Made by a program: the position numbers and the translations under genes. This document shows, piece by piece, positions 17,601 to 23,440 of a stretch of 64,000 nt of DNA. The stretch is from Verrucomicrobiaceae bacterium. Lineage in GTDB: Bacteria > Verrucomicrobiota > Verrucomicrobiia > Verrucomicrobiales > Verrucomicrobiaceae. Position 1 is the first letter of the stretch. Every line of letters begins with the position of its first letter. The notes below the pieces were generated by a model, which made no database searches, was not told the origin of the DNA, and was given only the letters and a program-made list of their open reading frames with translations. The stretch is from contig JADJPM010000004.1 of the NCBI GenBank assembly GCA_016713245.1, forward strand, positions 3,100,001-3,164,000, in the 5' to 3' direction.

Positions 17601-17757
17601 CGAACGCCTCGAACGTGGTGAGCAAGCTTCTGCCAAGCTGGGCACCCGCAGACTCTACCTTGCTCCACAACAGTGCTGGATTCAGGTTCAGCCGTGGGCG
17701 GGAGACACTGAACGAGTGATCGCTTATTGGAGCTTTCGGATTCTCATCGCGAAGTGA
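14677..17757 (+). CDS. BlaR1-like M56 metalloprotease fused to a degenerate class B penicillin-binding domain
   Basis: The 1026-residue protein starts with an M56 region: about four membrane helices and the zinc site His220-Glu-Leu-Ala-His224. After the last helix comes a class B PBP pedestal (K-L-R-G-R-I-L-D-R-H-G-V-V-L-A) and transpeptidase domain from about residue 350 to 740. Its serine motif is GSAFMP: Ser503 is kept but the S-x-x-K lysine is Met506. The expected S-x-N motif reads TCS (NTCSCFWYQFG). K-T-G is intact (Lys710, AGKTGTAQN). A further ~280-residue C-terminal region is unassigned. It is probably a cell-wall or beta-lactam sensor that cleaves or inactivates the BlaI repressor; loss of the lysine argues against ordinary acylation. 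Confidence 0.85.
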   Translation: MTMNAELDLLSQAALKGSAVLLAALVAGWALRRLAASRRYAIWMTAMLALAVLPLAMVSLPAWRVIPKSTLPPDWMVLEPKEVVEAVEMPAEASAVAEPVIQAMPVTTPQPPAEPVKPVWTWNEIIEGLPMLWLGVAALMLVRLAWSAVRLVRLQRRVTAGACEEIAAVADQLGLKHVPRLFVGAADAVPMVWGVWKPCLLLPCGFESWSTEKRRGVLLHELAHLKRRDPLALWLAQTVKALHWFNPLAWLTLRQMRADQERACDDAVLRHGVRASEYAQALLDLSRHNRVAPGLALCALTITRCAPVESRVRAVLDAKCSRDALTLRWLAGMTALAMLLMLPVAMLHAIEGPKLRGRILDRHGVVLAETTKEKVRHYPLKALAAHVIGYTGKTKHDDPTPMGRSEIEKAQNEPLSRGMDVKLTLDARIQSIAHRAMLDAGYERGAAVVLDPRTGEVLAMVSLPVHDPNVFIPSISQANWEKLAADLDNPLMNRCVRGFTPGSAFMPLTGLAGIAAGIGEQSFTCEGSVRYGSAEMQCWIQRQNGGKHGSLKMPQALVNTCSCFWYQFGNAAGIEKIEKLGARVGFGTRYGISENESSGILPSPRWMKENQPNNKWSEGYTANTSIGQAMTLATPLQMAVLAATLANSGKVPEPSLQANKGETIWRADLTAEGLPAAQIEQLREGMRLVVQGENGTAKAAQSAKAIIAGKTGTAQNWRRIDGKRVEDNHAWFIGFAPYDKPTLAFAILKNGGKTGGGDCAPVAKRIVEEALALPADGSGEVKAVETSEGRLNALRKTSWERFDKRKAEFARQIKAAQAACGQDLVLQPLQVWGGRLSIRGEASGMIQALDFRKRILQAARAWQVEWSIPVPETLSDGQRVRFTMEAEDASPDAKPISKNIRLKTKSADAAIHPNPTLLKNWQTLQGRAGLADLPATAVLHEVAERDKPGGQHGGFVSFTAAKDAVRTWLKASLSAERLERGEQASAKLGTRRLYLAPQQCWIQVQPWAGDTERVIAYWSFRILIAK

Positions 17758-17758
17758 A

Positions 17759-18601
17759 CTACTTCAGCAAACCCGTATCCGTAAGCCATTCGACGAGGCG
17801 CTGGGGCCAGCGGGAGGCGGCGGTGGGTTTGGCATCGGGTTTGTAGCCGAAGCCGTGGCCGGCATTCGCATAGAGGTGGAGCTCGGCGGGGATTTGGGCG
17901 GCTTTGTATTTGAGGTAGAGCGTGGCCATGCCTTCGGAGATGTCCGGGCGGTCGTGGTAACCGGCGGCGATGAAGAGCGGCGGCATGCCTTTTTCGGCGG
18001 AGAAGAGGGCGGAGGTGCCGGGGTAGATGAGGGCTTGGAAGTCGGGGCGGCAGCTCTGGCGCTCGATGGGATCGGCGGCCTCTTTTTGGCCGGGGTCGTT
18101 CTTCATCGCGGCAAAGGCAGCGAGTTCGCCCCCGGCGGAGAAGCCCAGGATGCCGAGGCGGTCGGGTTTGATGTGCCATTCATCCGCCCGGCTGCGGATG
18201 AGGCGCAGGGCGCGGCGGGCATCGGCCATGGCGTGATCTTGGATCGTGTAGGTACTGCCTTTCTCGCGGGCGAGCCGGTATTTCAGCACGAAGGCGGCGA
18301 TGCCGCGCTCCTGGAACCACTCGGCGAGCGCATAGCCTTCGTGACCGAGACAGAGTTTTTGATGGCCGCCGCCGGGGCAGATGATGACGGCTGTGCCAGT
18401 GGCCTTGTCCGCAGCGGGAAGATAGGGCGTGAGGGTGGGCTGGTGGATGTTGCACACGTTGGAGCCATCGATCTTTTCGGGCTCGGTCTGGCGGGCTTCG
18501 GAGCCCGGGGCACCCTTTTCCCAAAGGGGGATGGCGGGAGGTGTTTCAGCGGCGAGGAGGGTGGAGAGCGCAGTGAAAAGGGTAAACAAACGGGTGATCA
18601 T
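17759..18601 (-). CDS. Secreted alpha/beta hydrolase (BD-FAE/acetyl-esterase-like)
   Basis: ATG 18601 gives 280 residues with a signal peptide (MITRLFTLFTALSTLLAAE). The mature protein shows I-C-P-G-G-G-H (oxyanion H-G-G-like segment), the nucleophile elbow G-F-S-A-G-G, and late Asp (GYHDRPDI) and His (ANAGHGFG) residues, completing a Ser-Asp-His triad. These features match esterases/xylan or pectin acetylesterase-like hydrolases common in polysaccharide-degrading Verrucomicrobia. The substrate is unknown. It converges with the preceding plus-strand gene with a 1-bp gap. Confidence 0.85.
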   Translation of the reverse strand: MITRLFTLFTALSTLLAAETPPAIPLWEKGAPGSEARQTEPEKIDGSNVCNIHQPTLTPYLPAADKATGTAVIICPGGGHQKLCLGHEGYALAEWFQERGIAAFVLKYRLAREKGSTYTIQDHAMADARRALRLIRSRADEWHIKPDRLGILGFSAGGELAAFAAMKNDPGQKEAADPIERQSCRPDFQALIYPGTSALFSAEKGMPPLFIAAGYHDRPDISEGMATLYLKYKAAQIPAELHLYANAGHGFGYKPDAKPTAASRWPQRLVEWLTDTGLLK

Positions 18602-18826
18602 AAGCACTTCGAGGTTGGCAGAGTTCCGCTCAGGCTTCCAGTGCCATTCTGAGCCGCTCTGGATTGAACGGCAGAGGCACGATGGACACAGAGGCCAAGC
18701 CATTCCCACCTCCAAGACCTTGTGGTTAAACGTTTCCCTCTTCTCGCTTCAACACAATCCAACACTCAATCCGCCTTGTTGAGTTCAGGCACTTGGCGTT
18801 GTGGCATTCCGTGACGAGGATACACC

Positions 18827-19573
18827 TCACCAAAAGCCCCACAGGCCTGTTTTCATCACATAGAGGCCGAGGAGGAGGTTCCCGACCGCGTGCATCACGA
18901 TGCAGGCACCGAGGCTCTTCGTGCGGACAGCCAGCAAATACATCAGCGAGCCCCACACGAAGGCTCCAGGCCAGTCGCTCGTGTTGTGGATGAGCATCAC
19001 GGCCACGGTGACGATCCAGAAGACCCGCCAGCGATGTGTGCCGAAGGGGATCTTCATAAACGGGCGATCCTGATCGATCAGGAAGCGCATCAAGAAGCCA
19101 CGCCAGAAGAGTTCCTCCACGAACGGCACCACCAGCACCATGCGGGCAAAGCGCAGGCCAATGGTGGCTTGGAAAGCGAGTGCCGAATCCTTCACCAGCA
19201 TCGGATCAAAGCCTTCGGTGCGGTCCGCCAGCCCCAGCCAGTCCCACCAATCCTTCGTTTCAAAGCCCCGCTCGATCAGCACCCGCCTCAGCATCTCCGG
19301 CGCGATCCAGCATCCGATGCCCAGCACCGCCAGCAGGCTCGCCAGTCCCAGCCCGCGCCAGGGAGCCAGCGTGTAGTGCTGGCGGAAGAACAGCAGCAGC
19401 GCCGCGCACACGAGCGTTTGCAGCGGATAGACCCACAGCTCCGGCATCTGCACGTGCCACGGCAGCTCGCTGTTCTCGATCTTGAACCACCCCGGCACCG
19501 AAAGCATCCCCGTGAACACCGCCAGCGGCAGCACATGAGCAAGCGTGGGATTGGCGCGGAGGTCTTTGAGCAT
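18827..19573 (-). CDS. CAAX prenyl protease-related protein (CPBP family)
   Basis: ATG 19573 gives MLKDLRANPTLAHVLP and 248 residues with about six to eight hydrophobic segments. The E-E-x-x-x-R motif appears as VEELFWRGFLMRFLID, characteristic of the PEP-CTERM/exosortase-associated CAAX-protease-related subgroup, with later conserved His residues in MLIHNTSDWPGA and C-I-V-M-H-A-V-G-N. No exosortase or PEP-CTERM protein is visible nearby. The upstream leader holds the repeated structured element at 19671-19841. Confidence 0.8.
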   Translation of the reverse strand: MLKDLRANPTLAHVLPLAVFTGMLSVPGWFKIENSELPWHVQMPELWVYPLQTLVCAALLLFFRQHYTLAPWRGLGLASLLAVLGIGCWIAPEMLRRVLIERGFETKDWWDWLGLADRTEGFDPMLVKDSALAFQATIGLRFARMVLVVPFVEELFWRGFLMRFLIDQDRPFMKIPFGTHRWRVFWIVTVAVMLIHNTSDWPGAFVWGSLMYLLAVRTKSLGACIVMHAVGNLLLGLYVMKTGLWGFW

Positions 19574-19670
19574 CAGAGAGTGAATGAGAGTCCCGACTGT
19601 TTTGGAAGGCGGGAGAGTTCGCAAGACACATCTTCGACCCGGCACGATCTTTTGACTCCTCCACGAGGAT

Positions 19671-19841
19671 GGCTTGGTGCTCGGAAGATTCACCCATGGT
19701 TTTTACCCTCCTAGGCCGTTGCAACCCCACATTTTTGTTGCCCATCCACGGCATAGGAGGGTAAACCACCCCCCATGAGCATCACGGTCCGTACTTTTCC
19801 GACAAAAACGTTAGCGATAAAGCGGCTGACAAACCTCACGA
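19671..19841. ncRNA. Conserved structured element, copy 1 (candidate cis-regulatory RNA or small mobile element)
   Basis: It aligns along its whole length with 63831-64000. Conserved blocks are TCGGAAGAYTCACCCAT on the left and GTACTYTTCC plus GCTGACAAACCTC on the right; the middle differs but keeps pairing. Here TTTACCCTCCTA pairs perfectly with TAGGAGGGTAAA, then GCCGT with ACGGC, then GCAAC with GTTGC. On the minus strand TAGGAGGG forms a Shine-Dalgarno-like site 7-8 bases before an ATG starting MGESSEH, and the hairpin would mask it. Copy 1 lies 98 bp upstream of the CPBP gene on that strand and just upstream of barstar on the other. Function unknown. Confidence 0.55.
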
Positions 19842-19873
19842 TCAGTTAACCATCTTCACTGTTGTGCCAGAAA

Positions 19874-20281
19874 ATGCAGAAAAGAGAATTCCAGATCGAC
19901 GGCACTCAGTTCTCTGACCTGCAAGAATTTTTCGACCAGATCAGCGAGCATTTGATCCCTGGTGCAGAATGGGGACGGAATCTCGACGCATTTAACGACA
20001 TTCTGCGGGGCGGATTTGGAACGCCTGATGAAGGGTTTATTCTCGTGTGGTTGAATTCGGCCGAATCCAAGAAGAGATTGGGTTACGATGAGACCCAGAG
20101 CCAGCTTGAGCGCCGTCTTCAAAGATGCCACCCAACGAATCGAGATGATGTGGCGATGGACTTGGAACAAGCAAAGCGCCACGAGGGAAGCACTGTTTTT
20201 GATTGGCTCGTGGAGATTATCGAAGCACATTGCGAGGGCGGCGACGAAGCAGAAGATGGCGTGGAGCTGCGTCTCGAATAA
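19874..20281 (+). CDS. Barstar-family ribonuclease inhibitor
   Basis: ATG 19874 gives MQKREFQIDG and 135 residues (an upstream TTG at 19862 is possible). It shows the barstar pattern: F-x-I-D-G ... F-F-D-Q-I-S, then G-R-N-L-D-A-F-N-D-I-L (W-G-R-N-L-D-A segment) and F-I-L-V-W-L-N-S-A. It is longer than classical barstar (about 90) with an acidic C-terminal tail. Barstars block barnase-type RNases, often as immunity proteins in contact-dependent or polymorphic toxin systems. No barnase-like gene is visible nearby, so it may be an orphan immunity gene in an AT-richer accessory patch. Confidence 0.78.
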   Translation: MQKREFQIDGTQFSDLQEFFDQISEHLIPGAEWGRNLDAFNDILRGGFGTPDEGFILVWLNSAESKKRLGYDETQSQLERRLQRCHPTNRDDVAMDLEQAKRHEGSTVFDWLVEIIEAHCEGGDEAEDGVELRLE

Positions 20282-20402
20282 GAGAACAAGAAGCACAACA
20301 AGACGCGCCATGACAACCCCTACCAGCCGCCCTGTTTCGATGATTTCCCGTAATTCCAACCTCAACCCAGTGATCGACACTCGCCCTCGCTGGTAGGAGT
20401 GC

Positions 20403-20754
20403 ATGCGCTCATCGTTCAGACAACCAACAAAGACCCTCGCCGACTTTGCTCGCATGACTTTTGTAAGACTAATTGTTGTCGGAGTAATGTCGGCTTTTGC
20501 TGGGGGAACTCGGGGCCCGAGCTGCGGGACTCAGGGAGAGTGGCTTGGGCTTGCAGTTTATTGTCGTTTGGCTCTATGGATTTGTCGGTGGCCTGTTGGT
20601 TCATTTCATCGCGCCCCTAGTAATGCGCCAATCTGGTTCTGATGGTCGGCAAAGCTTCACATCGCTTTTGCTCACATCGCGGTTGCGTGGACCTATCGTA
20701 GTCTTCGTTGCGTGGTTCATCGTTTGCTTTGCTGAGCGCCACATCTTCTCGTAG
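20403..20754 (+). pseudogene. Small membrane protein, probably frameshifted
   Basis: ATG 20403 opens a frame with a hydrophobic segment (VRLIVVGVMSAFAG) that then loses plausibility. A second frame from about 20497 continues with two hydrophobic helices (LQFIVVWLYGFVGGLLVHFIA and IVVFVAWFIVCF), ending at 20754. Together they look like one ~115-residue three-helix membrane protein broken by a single frameshift around 20500. No family recognised. Confidence 0.3.
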
Positions 20755-20961
20755 GGCCGCCAGTCTGTTTCACATTATCTCAGGGCCGCGCAGACGATGA
20801 GACCACACTCAACAAGAGGCCGAACAAAACGGATGCAGTAACGGTTCGTATGCCATCTGTCTTGTCATCGACGCTTCCCACTCGCCGTCGCCTGATCCAG
20901 GACGTTAGCCGGGCAGTTTCATCACGAACCGTTCACTCCATCGATCAACGGATGATTGGCA
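20755..20961. other. Intergenic stretch with a spaced inverted repeat
   Basis: AACGGTTCGT and ACGAACCGTT form a perfect 10-bp inverted repeat separated by roughly 75 bases. No gene is evident. It could fold as a long hairpin. Confidence 0.4.
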
Positions 20962-22419
20962 TCAATACCGCCTCACCTTGCCGCTCGCCGTCAGTGGCAG
21001 CTCGGCGACGAAGGTGAAGAGGAGGGGGACTTTGTAGGCGGAGAGGTGTTGCTGGCAGAGTTTCTTCAATTCGGCGGCGAGGGTGCTTTCGGTGCCGGTT
21101 TCGGCGATGACTTCGGCGACGGGGACGAAGCCGAGGGCGGGATGGGGACGGGCGAGGACGCGGGCGGCCTTCACGGCAGGATGCGAGGTGAGGATGGCCT
21201 CGACCTCTTCGGGGAAGCATTTCATGCCGCCGACGTTGATGACGCTGCGCACGCGGCCTTTGAGGAAGAGGGAGCCGGTGTCGTCGATCTCGGCGATGTC
21301 GCCAGTGGGGAACCAGCCATCGCGGAGGACGCTCTCGCGTGGCTGCCAGGGACTGAGGTAGGCGTCGAAGAGGCCGGGGCCGCGCAGAAGGAGCTCGCCG
21401 TCGTCGAGTTTGACCTCGAAGGAAGGCGTGGGCTTGCCGACGGAGGTGGGGAGGGTGGCGGCGTGCTCCAAATTGAGCAGCGGAAGGCCGGCCTCGATGA
21501 TGCCCATGCCCTGGGTGAGGTGCAGGCCGGTCTTGGCATGAAACAAATCGGCCACCTCCTGGCTCAGAGCGAAGGCGGTGCTGACGGCGAGGCGGAGTTG
21601 CTGCATCGCGGCGGCATCGGGCTGGCTGGCAAGGAGCGTGTAATGGTAAGGCGAGCCATACATGACCGTCGCCGCGTGCTCACGCATGAGGCGGAGCATC
21701 ACCGCCGGATCGCTGGCGGGCGCGAGGATGGTGGTGGAGCCATGGTGGAGATACAAAATGATCGAAACGGCGAAGTGATGCGCCATCGGCAGCACCCACA
21801 GCACGCGATCCGCCGTGCCGATGCGCAGCGCCTCATTCGCCGCCGTGATGCGGGCCAGCAGCGTCTCGTGGGAGATGACGACGCCTTTCGACCTCGCGGT
21901 GGTGCCGGAGCTGAAACGGATGAAGGCAGCGTTGAGCGAATCGAAGGCTTCGGGGACTTCGGATGGGCCGCCGAGGGGCAGAGGAGCAGAGGACGCGGAG
22001 GTTTTTGAGTTTAAAGCCTCTGCCTTCTCTGCCTCTTTGCCCCTCTGCGGCAAACTCGAAGATCCAACAGTCTCCAACTGCCAGTCATCGGCGTTCTTGG
22101 CTCGGAGCACGGCGTGGAGCGAGGTGCGCTCGATGAGCTCGGCTTGCTCAGAAGCGGTCAATTCGGAGGCGATGGGGACGAAGCAGGCACCGGCCTTCAG
22201 GATGGCGAGAGCCAAAACGATGTAGTCGGGGCCGCTGGGGGCGTGCAGGCCGATGCGGGGGCGTTTGGCATGCGAAGGCCAAAACGCGTCGCTGCGCAGG
22301 GCGTGCTCGGTTTCCAGCATGCGGGCATGCAGGCCGGCATAGCTGAGCGAGCCATCGGGACTGATGACCGCCATCTCCGGGCCGTGATGGCGCTCGAAAA
22401 TGAGGTCAACGATGTTCAT
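20962..22419 (-). CDS. AMP-dependent synthetase/ligase (acyl-CoA ligase family)
   Basis: ATG 22419 gives MNIVDLIFERHHG and 485 residues. ANL motifs: the P-loop FSSGTTARSKG (169-179), G-M-G-I-I-E-A-G (A5-like), W-F-P-T-G-D-I-A-E-I-D (A7), the R-S-V-I-N-V-G-G hinge, and the catalytic A10 lysine Lys481 in ASGKVRRY at the extreme end. It should adenylate a carboxylic acid and probably load it on CoA or a carrier. Residues about 118-157 are a low-complexity insert derived from a palindromic repeat. Its ATG shares one base with the stop of the upstream aminotransferase (TGATG), so the two are coupled. Confidence 0.88.
   Translation of the reverse strand: MNIVDLIFERHHGPEMAVISPDGSLSYAGLHARMLETEHALRSDAFWPSHAKRPRIGLHAPSGPDYIVLALAILKAGACFVPIASELTASEQAELIERTSLHAVLRAKNADDWQLETVGSSSLPQRGKEAEKAEALNSKTSASSAPLPLGGPSEVPEAFDSLNAAFIRFSSGTTARSKGVVISHETLLARITAANEALRIGTADRVLWVLPMAHHFAVSIILYLHHGSTTILAPASDPAVMLRLMREHAATVMYGSPYHYTLLASQPDAAAMQQLRLAVSTAFALSQEVADLFHAKTGLHLTQGMGIIEAGLPLLNLEHAATLPTSVGKPTPSFEVKLDDGELLLRGPGLFDAYLSPWQPRESVLRDGWFPTGDIAEIDDTGSLFLKGRVRSVINVGGMKCFPEEVEAILTSHPAVKAARVLARPHPALGFVPVAEVIAETGTESTLAAELKKLCQQHLSAYKVPLLFTFVAELPLTASGKVRRY
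21949..22068. repeat. GCAGAGG-type palindromic repeat inserted in frame in the ligase gene
   Basis: GGGGCAGAGG words on the left (about 21975-22000) face GCCTCTGCC and GCCCCTCTGC words on the right (about 22018-22055). The encoded 40 residues are Ser/Ala/Glu/Pro-rich and interrupt the ligase between the A2-like region and the P-loop. Confidence 0.55.
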
Positions 22420-23306
22420 CAGGCGTAGGTGACCGGGGTGCCGGTGCTGTTCGCCAGTTTCTTGAAGCGGGTGATCAGATCGTTGGTGATCTTGCCGGGC
22501 TTGCCGTCGCCGATGGGGCGGCGGTCGTATTGCACGGCGGCGATGACCTCGGCGGCGGTGCCAGTGAGGAAGCACTCGTCGGCGGTGTACACATCAAAGC
22601 GGGTCATGTTTTGCTCGGCGAAGGGCAGACCCAACTCGGTGATCAGCTCGATCACCGCGCGGCGGGTGATGCCATCAAGGGCCCCGGCGGAAATCGGCGG
22701 GGTGGTGATCTTGCCGTTCTTCACGATGAAGACGTTGTCGCCCGTGCATTCGGAGACGTAGCCTTGATCGTTGAGCATGATGCCTTCGTCACAGCCGGCC
22801 TGGAGGCACTCGATCTTGGCCATGATGTTGTTGAGGTAGTTCAGGCTCTTCACCTGAGGGCTCAACGCGGCACTGTTGGGGCGACGCGTGCCGCAGGTGA
22901 TGAGGTTCAGCCCCTTTTCGTAACGCTCCTGCGGATACAGGGTGATCGTGCTGGCGATGACGATGACGCTGGCCTTCGGGCACTGGTAAGGATTGAGCCC
23001 CAGCGAGCCGACGCCGCGCGTGATGACGAGGCGGATGTAGCCATCGCGGAGGTTGTTGGCCGCCACGGTATCGACGGTGGCCTTTTCCAACTCCTCAAAG
23101 GTCATCGGAATGGTCAGGCAGATGGCCTTGGCGCAATCGTAGAGACGGTGAAGATGCTCTGTGAGACGGAACACGCGGCCATTGTAGATGCGGATGCCCT
23201 CGAATACCCCGTCGCCATAAAGCAGGCCGTGGTCGAAGACAGAGATCTTCGCCTCGGATTCAGGAACGAGTTTACCATCGAGCCAGATGAGGAGGGGTTG
23301 GGACAT
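22419..23306 (-). CDS. ilvE: Branched-chain amino acid aminotransferase
   Basis: ATG 23306 gives MSQPLLIWLDGK and 295 residues. Fold-type IV markers are present: FDHGLLYGDGVFEGIRIY (24-41), the PLP lysine Lys153 in VKSLNYLNNI, E-C-T-G-D-N-V-F-I, and the late T-A-D-E-C-F-L-T-G-T-A-A-E-V. It interconverts Val, Leu and Ile with their 2-oxo acids using glutamate. A D-amino-acid aminotransferase role is less likely given the length and motifs. The downstream ligase gene overlaps by one base. Confidence 0.9.
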   Translation of the reverse strand: MSQPLLIWLDGKLVPESEAKISVFDHGLLYGDGVFEGIRIYNGRVFRLTEHLHRLYDCAKAICLTIPMTFEELEKATVDTVAANNLRDGYIRLVITRGVGSLGLNPYQCPKASVIVIASTITLYPQERYEKGLNLITCGTRRPNSAALSPQVKSLNYLNNIMAKIECLQAGCDEGIMLNDQGYVSECTGDNVFIVKNGKITTPPISAGALDGITRRAVIELITELGLPFAEQNMTRFDVYTADECFLTGTAAEVIAAVQYDRRPIGDGKPGKITNDLITRFKKLANSTGTPVTYA

Positions 23307-23440
23307 GGGAGCGCCTCCAAAACACACGAGGGATGGTTTTGCAAGCGCCTTGGCAGCGTTCCGTGAAGGGAGCCGGGCCGCCGCATGAAGAATCCCGCCA
23401 TCGGGCAAAAGCACCGCGCTTTCCCGCGTTTAGGGCACGC

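Noticed and set aside
19260..19769. A 169-codon minus-strand frame overlapping the CPBP gene
   Set aside because: Only its short MGESSEH beginning is conserved in the second element copy, where it ends at once; the rest is out of frame inside the CPBP gene.
19856..20455. A 199-codon minus-strand frame opposite barstar
   Set aside because: The plus strand has the clear barstar pattern; the antisense translation has no recognisable family.
20840..20935. Possible integron attC site
   Set aside because: There is a 10-bp inverted repeat and a GTTAG word, but the R/L core-site consensus is not met and no integrase is present.
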